A stretch of 23,942 nucleotides of DNA from JBGVMW01 sp045125095 (lineage in GTDB: Bacteria; Bacillota; Clostridia; Lachnospirales; Lachnospiraceae): contig JBGVMW010000003.1 in NCBI GenBank assembly GCA_045125095.1, forward strand, positions 1 to 23,942, in the 5' to 3' direction. Positions 8,389 through 16,685 of this stretch are shown in pieces. The notes below the pieces were generated by a model. It did not search any database and had not been told where the DNA came from. It saw nothing but the letters and a program-made list of their open reading frames with translations. Every line of letters begins with the position of its first letter. The stretch's first letter is position 1. The translations under genes were made by a program, and so were the position numbers.

Positions 8389-9099
8389 ATGGCATCAAAA
8401 CAGAAAATAATGATTGTCGATGACGACAACAATATAGCAGAATTAATATCTCTATATCTGACAAAAGAATGCTTTGAAACATTAATTGTAAATGATGGCG
8501 AAGACGCCTTAAAAAAATATCAAGAATTTGAACCAAACCTTATCCTGTTAGATCTAATGCTACCGGGCATTGACGGCTATCAGGTCTGCCGTGAGGTTCG
8601 GGCGAACTCCCAGATACCTATCATCATGCTTTCTGCCAAAGGCGAAGTATTTGACAAGGTATTAGGATTAGAATTAGGTGCAGATGATTATGTCATTAAG
8701 CCTTTCGATTCCAAGGAATTAGTTGCCAGAGTAAAGGCAGTGCTCCGCCGTTATCAGCAACCGATTACAAAAGAGGATACCAAACTCCCACCTGACAGCA
8801 AATTCGTAGAGTACAAGGATTTAGTTATCAACCAGACCAATTACTCTGTTCTCTACAAGGGGCAGTCGGTAGAAATGCCACCAAAGGAATTAGAGCTTCT
8901 CTATTTCCTTGCCTCCTCACCAAATCAGGTATTTACAAGAGAACAGCTTCTCGATCATATCTGGGGCTACGAATATGTCGGTGACACCAGAACGGTTGAC
9001 GTTCACATCAAACGTCTCCGGGAGAAAATCAAGGACAACGAGCACTGGGGCATTGCAACTGTCTGGGGTATCGGATATAAATTCGAGGTGAAATTGTAA
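8389..9099 (+). CDS. OmpR/PhoB-family response regulator
   Basis: The receiver domain (about 1-120) shows the acidic pair VDDDN near residue 11, the phosphoacceptor Asp55 in LILLDLMLPG, the switch Ser in MLSAKG and the Lys in DDYVIKPF. A winged-helix DNA-binding domain fills the rest (about 135-232), with the typical FTREQLLDHIWGY and TVDVHIKRLREK segments. I chose ATG 8389 (236 aa) because GGAGG at 8379-8383 is well spaced for it; an upstream ATG at 8368 is not. The stop is 2 nt before the kinase start, so the pair is translationally coupled. Target genes cannot be inferred from the window. Confidence 0.93.
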   Translation: MASKQKIMIVDDDNNIAELISLYLTKECFETLIVNDGEDALKKYQEFEPNLILLDLMLPGIDGYQVCREVRANSQIPIIMLSAKGEVFDKVLGLELGADDYVIKPFDSKELVARVKAVLRRYQQPITKEDTKLPPDSKFVEYKDLVINQTNYSVLYKGQSVEMPPKELELLYFLASSPNQVFTREQLLDHIWGYEYVGDTRTVDVHIKRLREKIKDNEHWGIATVWGIGYKFEVKL

Positions 9100-9101
9100 A
9101 A

Positions 9102-10523
9102 ATGAAACAAAAGCTCTTCCTTAAATTTATACTGGTTTACCTCATTTTCGGTATTCTTGCCTTTATTACAGTAAGTACTTTTCTTTCCAGCATGGCGCTT
9201 ACCTATTTAACGAAGATTAAAGCAAACGATTTATACAAAGAGGCAAACATGGTATCCACCCAGTACGCCATCAACTACTACACAAACCAGATGTCCATAA
9301 ACGATGTGAAAACACATTTGAAGGTGTTAGACAATTACCTGTCTGCCCAGATTTGGATTATGGATGCGGATGGTACCGTTATTTTAAATACAAGAGACAG
9401 TGGCAGTGGGGAGGTCATTGTGGTTCCTGATTTTGACCCTGCTGCCAATACGGACGTTCATTACCAGACCGGTGATTTTTACAATGTTTTTTCTGAGAAA
9501 ATGCTAAGTGTTTTTTATCCTATCACCTCTGGCATCACGATAAAGGGATATGTCATTATTCATGTACCGACAAGCAACATTGAAGCTGACAGAGACTATG
9601 TGTTAAACCTCTGCTACCTCGCGCTGCTTATCGTATTTGCCTTATCCCTTCTCATTCTTGGTGCATTTGCTAAATTTGTTTATCTGCCCCTTCGAAAAAT
9701 ATCAAAGGGTACCGGCGAATATGCTAAAGGAAATTTTGACCACCAGATTGTGTTGCACTCTGATGATGAAATGGGACAGCTTGCTGATTCTCTCAACTAT
9801 ATGGCAAGTGAATTAAAGCAATCCAGGGATTACCAAAACCGATTTATTGCTAATGTATCCCATGATTTTCGTTCTCCCCTTACCTCTATCAAGGGTTACC
9901 TTGCCGCCATGCAGGACGGTACGATTCCTGTTGAAATGCAGCCTAGATACTTTGACATTGTTCTTTCGGAAACAGACCGCTTAAGTAAGCTGACGGAAAG
10001 TCTTTTGACGCTAAACAGCCTGAACCCAACCGGTATTGTCTTAAACAAGACTGATTTTGACATCAATCAGGTAATTAAGGCAACCGCAGCTTCTTTTGAA
10101 GGAACCTGTCGGGGAAAGCAGATTTCCTTAGAGCTGATTCTTACAGGTCAGACTCTCTATGTCTGCGCAGATGTGACAAAGATCCAGCAGGTGCTGTACA
10201 ATCTGTTAGACAACGCCATCAAGTTTAGTCACAACAATTCACAGATACGAATTGAAACTACAGAAAAGGGCGAAAAAATCTTTATATCTGTTAAGGATTA
10301 TGGGATTGGCATTCCGAAGGAGAGTTTGAATCAGATATTTGAACGCTTCTACAAGACGGATTTATCCCGTGGTAAAGACAAACGAGGAACTGGACTTGGA
10401 CTTAGTATTGTAAAGGAAATTATTCAGAATCATAATGAAAATATTAATGTGATTTCCACGGTGGATGTGGGGACGGAATTTATCTTTACCTTGACAAAAT
10501 CTAAAAATATGGAGGATGATTAA
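9102..10523 (+). CDS. Membrane sensor histidine kinase
   Basis: Two membrane helices (about 8-35 and 168-193) enclose an extracytoplasmic sensor region of about 130 residues. A HAMP linker follows (about 193-245), then the HisKA dimerisation domain with phosphoacceptor His254 in NVSHDFRSPL. The HATPase domain has an N box NLLDNAIKF (367-375), G1 DYGIGIP (399-405) and G2 GTGLGLSIV (429-437). All catalytic motifs are intact. It is the partner of the adjacent response regulator. The sensor region resembles no ligand domain that I can name, so the signal is unknown. Confidence 0.93.
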   Translation: MKQKLFLKFILVYLIFGILAFITVSTFLSSMALTYLTKIKANDLYKEANMVSTQYAINYYTNQMSINDVKTHLKVLDNYLSAQIWIMDADGTVILNTRDSGSGEVIVVPDFDPAANTDVHYQTGDFYNVFSEKMLSVFYPITSGITIKGYVIIHVPTSNIEADRDYVLNLCYLALLIVFALSLLILGAFAKFVYLPLRKISKGTGEYAKGNFDHQIVLHSDDEMGQLADSLNYMASELKQSRDYQNRFIANVSHDFRSPLTSIKGYLAAMQDGTIPVEMQPRYFDIVLSETDRLSKLTESLLTLNSLNPTGIVLNKTDFDINQVIKATAASFEGTCRGKQISLELILTGQTLYVCADVTKIQQVLYNLLDNAIKFSHNNSQIRIETTEKGEKIFISVKDYGIGIPKESLNQIFERFYKTDLSRGKDKRGTGLGLSIVKEIIQNHNENINVISTVDVGTEFIFTLTKSKNMEDD

Positions 10524-10560
10524 ACGCACAGCAGAGAAGCTATGTACTAGGATTTGCGCG

Positions 10561-10584
10561 TGGGGTGCTCATAGTGGCACCCCA
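10561..10584. terminator. Hairpin between convergent kinase and trmL genes
   Basis: TGGGGTGC and GCACCCCA form a perfect 8-bp, GC-rich stem with an 8-nt loop in the 80-nt gap between two converging genes. It has no U tract on either strand. The position suggests a shared transcription stop or a roadblock, but it is not a classical terminator. Confidence 0.45.
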
Positions 10585-10603
10585 TACACCGTTGACATCT
10601 ATC

Positions 10604-11101
10604 CTACCAATGATACCGATGCAATTCCCCTTCGCACTGCATATCACGAAACCCATTCTGGCGCAGTGCCTCATACAGCACAATCGCCGCAGAGTTAGAC
10701 AAATTCAACGACCGGATATCTCCAATCATAGGAATTCGGATACATTGTTCCGGATGATTAACCAGAATTTCTTCCGGAATTCCCCCACTTTCTTTTCCGA
10801 ACATAATGTATGCATCTTCCTCAAAATTCACTTCGGTATACATATGCTTTGCCTTAGTTGTAGCATAATAAATCTTTGCTCCCGGATTCTGTTCCAGAAA
10901 GTCTTCATAGTCGGCATACCGCTTCACATCCAACTGATCCCAGTAGTCCATACCGGCACGCTTTAGCGCTTTTTCTGTAAGCTGAAATCCCAATGGTTCA
11001 ATAAGATGAAGACTGGTTCCTGTTGCCACACAGGTACGTCCAATATTACCTGTATTTGCCGGTATCTCCGGCTCATGCAATACAATATTTAACTTTGCCA
11101 T
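10604..11101 (-). CDS. trmL: tRNA (cytidine(34)-2'-O)-methyltransferase
   Basis: This is a minimal SPOUT (SpoU) methyltransferase of 165 residues, the usual TrmL/YibK length, with no extra RNA-binding domain. The three SPOUT motifs are present: PANTGNIGRTC (14-24), FGKESGGIPEE (101-111) and the knot region SLNLSNSAAIVLYEA (131-145). TrmL 2'-O-methylates the wobble nucleotide of tRNA-Leu isoacceptors. AAGGAG lies about 7 nt before the ATG. It follows the aminotransferase in the same direction, with a strong stem-loop between them. Confidence 0.92.
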   Translation of the reverse strand: MAKLNIVLHEPEIPANTGNIGRTCVATGTSLHLIEPLGFQLTEKALKRAGMDYWDQLDVKRYADYEDFLEQNPGAKIYYATTKAKHMYTEVNFEEDAYIMFGKESGGIPEEILVNHPEQCIRIPMIGDIRSLNLSNSAAIVLYEALRQNGFRDMQCEGELHRYHW

Positions 11102-11143
11102 ATTATTACTCCTTTTTACTGCTTAATCAACATACTCATCCAC

Positions 11144-11189
11144 AAAATAACCCGACCAAATTACCTGAAGTAATTCATCGAGTTATTTT
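11144..11189. terminator. Nested stem-loop after the aminotransferase gene
   Basis: AAAATAACCCGA (11144-11155) pairs with TCGAGTTATTTT (11178-11189), giving 12 bp with one G-U or A-C pair depending on the strand. Inside it is a second hairpin, AATTAC/GTAATT, with a 5-nt loop. The T-rich 3' side on both strands makes it a candidate terminator or attenuator between the aminotransferase and trmL. Confidence 0.5.
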
Positions 11190-11200
11190 CAAACACTATT

Positions 11201-12373
11201 TTATCTATTTTCTTCACGCAGCTTCTGAATAAATCGCTCAATCCTTCCTAAGGCTTCCTTCAGATTCTCCAAAGAATACGCATAAGAAATTCGCACAAAT
11301 CCTTCCCCACATTCCCCAAATGCAGTTCCCGGTACGACTGCTACTTTTTCTGTCTCTAATAATTTGGTAGCAAATTCCTCCGAAGTCATGCCAAATTCTT
11401 TAATACAAGGGAACACATAAAATGCACCAAATGGCTCAAAGCATTTCAAGCCCATTTCCTTAAAACGGTGCATCAGATATCTGCGACGTTGGTTGTATGC
11501 CTCTCGCATCATTGCCACATCCTTGTCACCATTTTTTAGAGCAGACACTGCAGCGTACTGGGAATTCGTTGGCGCACACATGATGGCATACTGATGAATC
11601 TTAATCATTTGCTCCATAATAAGAGCGGGTCCACAGGCATAACCTAATCGCCAACCTGTCATGGCATATGCTTTTGAAAATCCATTAATCACAATGGTTC
11701 TCTCTTTCATTCCCGGTAAAGAGGCAATGGAGACATGCTCCCCATTATATGACAACTCTGAATATATTTCATCGGAAATCACAAAAATATCTTTTTCAAT
11801 GATTACCTCTGCAATCGCTTCTAAATCTTCCCTTGTCATAATAGCACCCGTTGGATTATTCGGGAACGGTAAAATCAATATTTTTGTCTTAGGTGTAATA
11901 GCAGCTAATAATTCCTCTTTTGTCAAACGAAATTCATTTTCTGCCTTTAATTCAATATGTACAGGAACGGCATCCGCCAAAATCGCACATGGCAGGTATG
12001 ATACATAACAAGGCTCCGGTATCAGCACTTCGTCTCCCGGATTAATCATGGCACGTAGGGCAAGGTCAATGGCTTCACTGCCACCCACTGTCACAAGCAC
12101 TTCTTTTTTTGCATCATAAGTAAGACCACATCTGCGTGACAAATACTTGCAGATTTCCTGTCTCAGTTCCATCAAACCGGCATTAGAGGTATAAAAGGTT
12201 CTTCCTTTTTCTAAGGAATAAATCCCTTCGTCTCTAATATGCCATGGCGTTTCAAAATCGGGTTCACCTACGCCTAAGGAAATCGCATCCGGCATTTCAC
12301 TGACTACATCAAAAAATTTACGAATTCCAGAAGGTGCAAGACCTACTGCTTTTTCTGACAGTGGATTTCTCAC
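11201..12373 (-). CDS. PLP-dependent class I/II aminotransferase
   Basis: This fold-type I aminotransferase has 390 residues, the normal length. Visible motifs are SLGVGEPDFETP (32-43), the PLP phosphate region GGSEAIDLA (97-105), FPNNPTGA (170-177), SDEIYSELSY (200-209), the Schiff-base Lys234 in GFSKAYAMTGWRLGY, and the C-terminal Arg in FVRISYA, which would bind the substrate carboxylate. Its relatives include aspartate/aromatic aminotransferases and PatA; substrate choice cannot be read from sequence. The start codon overlaps the end of the Lrp-type regulator gene by 4 nt, so the two are translationally coupled. The regulator may sense the substrate or product amino acid. Confidence 0.9.
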   Translation of the reverse strand: MRNPLSEKAVGLAPSGIRKFFDVVSEMPDAISLGVGEPDFETPWHIRDEGIYSLEKGRTFYTSNAGLMELRQEICKYLSRRCGLTYDAKKEVLVTVGGSEAIDLALRAMINPGDEVLIPEPCYVSYLPCAILADAVPVHIELKAENEFRLTKEELLAAITPKTKILILPFPNNPTGAIMTREDLEAIAEVIIEKDIFVISDEIYSELSYNGEHVSIASLPGMKERTIVINGFSKAYAMTGWRLGYACGPALIMEQMIKIHQYAIMCAPTNSQYAAVSALKNGDKDVAMMREAYNQRRRYLMHRFKEMGLKCFEPFGAFYVFPCIKEFGMTSEEFATKLLETEKVAVVPGTAFGECGEGFVRISYAYSLENLKEALGRIERFIQKLREENR

Positions 12374-12852
12374 GGTGTAATCACCATCCTCTCATCTTTT
12401 GACTTTTCTGCCAACACAGTACCGTGGTCTTTGTATTTCTTAAGCACGAAATGAGTCGCTGTGCTCAATACTGCATCTAAGGTTGATAATTTATCAGATA
12501 CGAACTGGGACACTTCACGTAAAGATTTTCCCTCTAATGTTACCAACAAATCATACGCACCGGAAATCAGATATACGGACTGCACCTCCGGATAATTGTA
12601 AATGCGTTCTGCAATGCTATCAAAGCCCTGACCTCTCTGTGGTGTCACTCTCACCTCAATAAGTGCAGTCGTTTTTTCAATGGCAGTTTTTTCCCAGTCA
12701 ATCATAGTGTGGTAACCACAAATAATGTGTTCCTCCTCCATTGCCTTCAATTCTTTTTCCACCATTTCCTCGTCTACACCAAGAATTATCGCCAGTTCTT
12801 TCACATCCACACGGCTGTTCTTTTCAATAAACATTAAAATCTTTTCTCTCAT
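12370..12852 (-). CDS. Lrp/AsnC family transcriptional regulator
   Basis: The 160-residue protein has an N-terminal winged helix-turn-helix (about 1-45, with VDVKELAIILGVDEEMVEKEL) and a C-terminal RAM ligand/oligomer domain (about 60-140, with VQSVYLISGAYDLLVTLEG). This is the standard Lrp/AsnC layout. The ribosome site AGGGAGG lies about 9 nt before ATG. It overlaps the aminotransferase by 4 nt and sits 18 nt after the AIR-synthase-like gene. Such regulators often control an adjacent amino-acid enzyme, which here suggests the aminotransferase. Confidence 0.92.
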   Translation of the reverse strand: MREKILMFIEKNSRVDVKELAIILGVDEEMVEKELKAMEEEHIICGYHTMIDWEKTAIEKTTALIEVRVTPQRGQGFDSIAERIYNYPEVQSVYLISGAYDLLVTLEGKSLREVSQFVSDKLSTLDAVLSTATHFVLKKYKDHGTVLAEKSKDERMVITP

Positions 12853-12870
12853 AAGCCAAATCCTCCCTAT

Positions 12871-13839
12871 TTATACATGATAAATTTCATCCTCTTTCCC
12901 TGGTTCTAAATACCTTTTTTCATCCTCATTCCATATAATGCGGTCATTTCCTTCTGTCGCTTTTCCAATGTAGACAGCATGAATGCCAGCGTCCGCTAAC
13001 TGCTTTATCGTATCATTTCCATTGTCACATCCGGCAAGCAGACACCCTCTTGATACCAGTTCATATGGATTTCTATGTAATGCTTCGCAGACTTCTATCG
13101 TCTCCTGTCGCACCGGTAGCTTTCGCATATCTATTTCCAATCCGACGCCACCATCTTCTGCAAATTCCCAGAGCGCGCCAAATATACCACCCTCTCCGAC
13201 TTCCTTCAATATGCTGACACCAGACTTAACCGCAGCAGCAGCAGCCTTCACTATACAGATTTCCTCTAAGGTATCCTTTGCCCGTTGCAAAAAGTTCTCC
13301 TGAAACCGTTCCCTAAGAACTTCTTCCTGTTCCACTGCTAAAATAGCCGTTCCTTCAATGGCAAGATTGCCAATTGCAATCACATCCTGTCCTGGCTTTA
13401 AACCGTCAAAATCTGTTATCTGCCTTCCTATTCCAATCACTGTCAGAAATGGCCGCTTTGCATCCGGTTGAATTTGTACCTGTACATCAAAAATATCCAT
13501 TCTCAGGCTGTCTGCTGTTTCTTTTGCCTGACGCACCAACAGCTTTAACTTTCGCTCTGTATAATTCTCCGGTAGCCAGAGCTGTAAAAATGTACCTACT
13601 GGTTCTCCACCCTTAACAACAATAGCATTAGCCGCAGCAATGATTCCTAATTTCCCTATATTTTTTCTTGCATAACCAATGGAACTCATGGTAACAATTT
13701 GTTTTTCTACGAAACCGAGCCGAAGCACGGTGCTGCCTGCACCTGCTCCGGCTCTCTGATACCTGTCGTTCTGGCTTCCATGAAGTTCTTTTAAAATAGA
13801 TCGGTTATATATAGTTTCCTGCAAACGTCCTGTTTTCAT
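12871..13839 (-). CDS. AIR synthase-related (PurM/HypE/ThiL superfamily) protein
   Basis: The protein shows the two-domain PurM-type ATP-binding fold: an N-terminal part with MSSIGYARKNIGKLGIIAAA-like sequence, then a C-terminal part with KEVGEGGIFGALWEFAEDGG, where PurM/HypE proteins have a glycine-rich ATP loop. It lacks HypE's C-terminal Cys and does not sit with hydrogenase genes, so the reaction is unknown. ATG 13837-13839 (322 aa) is chosen because the following MKTGRLQETIYNRSILKEL looks like the family N-terminus. A GTG at 13896, directly after the vanW stop, would add 19 residues. Neither start has a good ribosome site, so coupling to vanW translation is likely. Confidence 0.75.
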   Translation of the reverse strand: MKTGRLQETIYNRSILKELHGSQNDRYQRAGAGAGSTVLRLGFVEKQIVTMSSIGYARKNIGKLGIIAAANAIVVKGGEPVGTFLQLWLPENYTERKLKLLVRQAKETADSLRMDIFDVQVQIQPDAKRPFLTVIGIGRQITDFDGLKPGQDVIAIGNLAIEGTAILAVEQEEVLRERFQENFLQRAKDTLEEICIVKAAAAAVKSGVSILKEVGEGGIFGALWEFAEDGGVGLEIDMRKLPVRQETIEVCEALHRNPYELVSRGCLLAGCDNGNDTIKQLADAGIHAVYIGKATEGNDRIIWNEDEKRYLEPGKEDEIYHV

Positions 13840-13896
13840 ATTTTCTACCGTTCTTATTATCCCTTTCCTGGATTCAATTCGCCTTCCACAGCTCAC

Positions 13897-15696
13897 TTAT
13901 GGGGTAACTGTTGCCCCTCCGTCAGCTGGCACATCACCAGTTGGCTCCGTTACACCACTATTATCAACCGGTGTCTGTGTCTCCACTGGTGTCTCTACCG
14001 GTGTTTCTGTTGGTGTTTCAGTTGGTGCTGGCGTATCTGTTGGAGTGGTTTCTTCTTTGGTTCCACCATCATCCTTAGTAGTGTCCTTATCTTTGCTGTC
14101 ATCCTTGCTTGTTTTGTCTTTGTCTTTTGAATTACTATCCTTATCCTTTGTACTATCCTTATCGTCTTTGCTCTTTGTATCTTCCTTATCCTCGTCGTAA
14201 TCTTTGCCTGTAGCATCTGACAAATCGCTTAAAGCATCTTTTTTCGCATCACTATCTTTGCTCTTATATGCCGCAGCAAGGCGTTTAACCAATGCCGCAT
14301 CACCATTTTTCACAGCTGCTTTCATTGCTTTTACTGCATCTGCATCCTTACTCTTAATACCTACAACGATAGTCTGTGGAGACGCCTGATACGTACTCTT
14401 ATTCACTAAAGTACGTTCTGTCTCTACACCATCTACTGTTACTATCTTATAAAGCTCTGCAACATATCCAGTGTGTGCTGATGAAGTAGAATACGTTCCT
14501 AATGCCATAGACGAGTCTGTAGTAATCTTTGGATCTCCCGGTTCTTTTGTCTGTATAACCTTAGATTCATACGCTACTTTTCGGCTGGCAGTATCTCTTG
14601 TCTCCTGACCGTATATAGTAAAATAAATTTTCTTATCAGAGGATGTATAACCTTCAATATAAATTGGTGCCTCTGTGTTGTTTTTAAATTTGAAGTCCTT
14701 ATACGTTCCTGCAATTGCAGCATCTGCTGACGGATCCACATAACTTACAATCATAGAATGATTGTAGCGTTCCACAACATCTAATTCCGCTAACAATACC
14801 GCATTATATAATGTTGTACTAACCTGACAGATACCACCACCAAAACTCTCAACTACCTGACCGTTCAAGTAAGAACCTGCCATATAATATCCGTTTGCCT
14901 CTGTAAATGGACTTACTGCATTATACACAGAAAATTCTTCACCTGGATATAAAACTGCACCATCAATCAGCTTTGTACCATTTGCAACATTACCGGAACG
15001 GTTGCTTCCTGATGAACTATAACTTGTGTGAAACGTACCTAAAACATCCTTAATTTTTGCTAATTCCTCTTTCGTTCCACGAGGCTCCTCTGTCGTTACT
15101 GTAACAGTGTAAAATGCGTCTTCCCCTGTCCATTCCGTTTCAATAAAATTCTGCAGACCACTTGTCGTTGCGTCTACATCTACAACAATGCCCGTCTGAC
15201 CTTCTGTAATCACAAAAGAACCATTTTCACGTTTAATTGTTGCATCTACTGCCGGCTGGTTATATTCACTACACTTTTCTTCTAATACTTTTTTGATGGC
15301 ATCTGCATCCGCTGTTAATACTACATCATACACGACTGGCGTATGCTCTAAATCTTTAATCGCCTTATAACGGTCAATTACGTTACCGCTATATCCAACA
15401 TATAGTGCATCCTCTATATCATCTAAATTTTTACTATATATGCCCAGTTCTTCACCAGTAACTTCAACATCATTACCTTCCACACTTAAAATAAATGTCT
15501 TCTGCAATGCCTCGTCTACTTTAGACTGAACAACTTCATCCACTTCTTCTACTGTCATTCCGCTTAAACTTACATCCTCTAAATATACACCATCGCGGAA
15601 CATTGTCACATCTTCTTTTGCTTCAGCTCCTACAGCTGGCAGAAAAAAACATGCACATGCAGCCAGACCAAACATCATTTTCCCTATTTTCTTCAT
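13897..15696 (-). CDS. Secreted VanW family protein with G5-like domain and charged/Pro-Thr tail
   Basis: The 599-residue protein starts with a clear signal peptide (about 1-26, cleavage near AEA). A peptidoglycan-binding_4/YoaR-type region (about 70-200) is followed by the VanW domain (about 220-350), which includes YPGEEFSVYNAVSPFTEANG and the hallmark FGGGICQVSTTLYNA (285-299). A G5-like beta segment (about 372-448) comes next. The last 100 residues are low complexity: first Lys/Asp/Ser (about 500-545), then Thr/Pro/Glu repeats. They look like a cell-wall spanning or spacer tail, but no LPXTG motif is present. VanW proteins are widespread in Clostridia, and their cell-envelope role is not defined. 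AGAGGTG lies about 7 nt before ATG. The stop directly abuts the next gene region. Confidence 0.88.
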   Translation of the reverse strand: MKKIGKMMFGLAACACFFLPAVGAEAKEDVTMFRDGVYLEDVSLSGMTVEEVDEVVQSKVDEALQKTFILSVEGNDVEVTGEELGIYSKNLDDIEDALYVGYSGNVIDRYKAIKDLEHTPVVYDVVLTADADAIKKVLEEKCSEYNQPAVDATIKRENGSFVITEGQTGIVVDVDATTSGLQNFIETEWTGEDAFYTVTVTTEEPRGTKEELAKIKDVLGTFHTSYSSSGSNRSGNVANGTKLIDGAVLYPGEEFSVYNAVSPFTEANGYYMAGSYLNGQVVESFGGGICQVSTTLYNAVLLAELDVVERYNHSMIVSYVDPSADAAIAGTYKDFKFKNNTEAPIYIEGYTSSDKKIYFTIYGQETRDTASRKVAYESKVIQTKEPGDPKITTDSSMALGTYSTSSAHTGYVAELYKIVTVDGVETERTLVNKSTYQASPQTIVVGIKSKDADAVKAMKAAVKNGDAALVKRLAAAYKSKDSDAKKDALSDLSDATGKDYDEDKEDTKSKDDKDSTKDKDSNSKDKDKTSKDDSKDKDTTKDDGGTKEETTPTDTPAPTETPTETPVETPVETQTPVDNSGVTEPTGDVPADGGATVTP

Positions 15697-15752
15697 AAAA
15701 AAACACCTCTTTAAATAGAATCACCCAATTGCCGGATTCCTATACTAACATT

Positions 15753-15782
15753 ATTATACGAATGCTGGGAGCAACATACCAA
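15753..15782 (-). promoter_or_regulatory. Possible promoter of vanW
   Basis: On the minus strand TTGGTA (15782-15777) and TATAAT (15758-15753) are spaced by 18 bp, about 57 nt before vanW. It overlaps the 3' end of the small membrane protein gene, so it might be an internal promoter or a chance match. Confidence 0.4.
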
Positions 15783-15861
15783 TTACCATGGCAAATACAA
15801 TCACACCAGCCAGAATTCCAGCAAACATTTTTTTTGTTTTTGGATTATTAAAATTAATCAT
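15754..15861 (-). CDS. Small single-pass membrane protein, 35 residues
   Basis: The short frame ATG 15861 to TAA 15754-15756 encodes 35 residues: a basic N-terminus (MINFNNPKTKKM) and one strongly hydrophobic helix (about 13-34) ending LLPAFV. The ribosome site AGAAAGGA lies about 9 nt before ATG. The basic-then-hydrophobic plan, good ribosome site and position before vanW make it very likely real. It resembles the small membrane peptides that accompany envelope or stress functions in Firmicutes, such as the Prli42 type, but I cannot assign it to a named family. Confidence 0.65.
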   Translation of the reverse strand: MINFNNPKTKKMFAGILAGVIVFAMVIGMLLPAFV

Positions 15862-15984
15862 TTTATATTTTCCTTTCTATATATGATTCCAATTAAGAAA
15901 TCAACTATTTAATTATCGGATAAACAATTGCAAAAAATAACAGTTCTATGTATACTTAGTTTCAGAGTTATTTTTTGATTACGC

Positions 15985-16013
15985 TTGTTACTAGACTTTC
16001 CTATGTATATAAA
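15985..16013 (+). promoter_or_regulatory. Sigma-A type promoter for the 16044 gene
   Basis: TTGTTA (15985-15990) and TATAAA (16008-16013) are spaced by 17 bp, 31 nt before the start codon of the plus-strand hypothetical gene. The ribosome site AGAAAGGA follows at about 16026. Confidence 0.6.
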
Positions 16014-16043
16014 AACAAGCCCTATAGAAAGGAATTATATAAT

Positions 16044-16652
16044 ATGCCACCATTTTTTGCAACCACTTTCATTATTCTTGCAATCTGTATTACCATTGCG
16101 GTTCTTAAGACAAGTTCCACTAAAAAAAACGAACAACTGCTTGCCGCATTCTGGGAGAAAGAGCGTGCTGCTAATTCTACCCGAAAGCAACCTTTAGATG
16201 AGCTTACATTTATTCAGATTCCCCTTGACAACCTGCTTGTGGACAATACCATGAATAATGCAACACTATCTGATTGCAGCGATACTTTGACAAGACTAAG
16301 CCAGACGGAGATTGTGAATCTGAACAACCAGTCCAACACAGATTTAAAATTAAAATATGGTGTTGCCAATTTTCCTATGCTTTCCGCCTGTGACGAGCGG
16401 TATATGGAGTTAGTGCGCACCCTTTATATCTATGGAAAAGCGCTAGCGGAATGTGGACAAGAAAAACAAGCGATTACTGTCTTAGAATATGGCATTTCCA
16501 TCGGCACAGATATCAGTGGACACTATCCTCTTCTTGCCTCTCTGTATCAGAAAAACGGACAGGATGAAAAAATCGTCGACTTAATCGCTGCCGCCCAGAA
16601 CTTAGATTCTCTTATGAAAGCTACTATTCTGCGCCGATTAGAAGAGATATAA
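16044..16652 (+). CDS. Membrane-anchored hypothetical protein with a TPR-like C-terminus
   Basis: I do not recognise a named family. The start is ATG 16044 (202 aa), because AGAAAGGA and a promoter lie just upstream; an earlier TTG at 15975 would fall inside the promoter. Residues about 4-22 form one membrane helix (FFATTFIILAICITIAVL), followed by a short basic segment and a cytoplasmic or extracytoplasmic region. The last 80 residues (ERYMELVRTLYIYGKALAEC, then two further helix pairs) look like tetratricopeptide-type repeats. It is divergent from the vanW cluster and convergent with the radical SAM gene. A protein-binding or scaffold role is possible, but this is inference only. Confidence 0.7.
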   Translation: MPPFFATTFIILAICITIAVLKTSSTKKNEQLLAAFWEKERAANSTRKQPLDELTFIQIPLDNLLVDNTMNNATLSDCSDTLTRLSQTEIVNLNNQSNTDLKLKYGVANFPMLSACDERYMELVRTLYIYGKALAECGQEKQAITVLEYGISIGTDISGHYPLLASLYQKNGQDEKIVDLIAAAQNLDSLMKATILRRLEEI

Positions 16653-16665
16653 CTGCTATATCTCT
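16643..16665. terminator. Stem-loop overlapping the stop codon of the 16044 gene
   Basis: AGAGATATA and TATATCTCT form a 9-bp stem with a 5-nt loop between converging genes. No U tract follows on the plus strand. It is a weak or bidirectional terminator candidate. Confidence 0.35.
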
Positions 16666-16685
16666 CCTATGTGCTTAACGTTACA

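Noticed and set aside
8389..10523. VanR/VanS-type resistance system linked to VanW
   Set aside because: The VanW gene is in a separate, oppositely oriented cluster, VanW proteins are common in Clostridia without resistance, and no vanH/A/X ligase genes are present.
10516..10698. 60-codon frame overlapping the kinase end
   Set aside because: It runs through the terminator-like hairpin and into antisense trmL; there is no ribosome site spaced for it other than kinase coding sequence.
15975..16043. TTG-started N-terminal extension of the 16044 hypothetical
   Set aside because: The extension covers the promoter -35/-10 boxes and has no ribosome site; ATG 16044 does.
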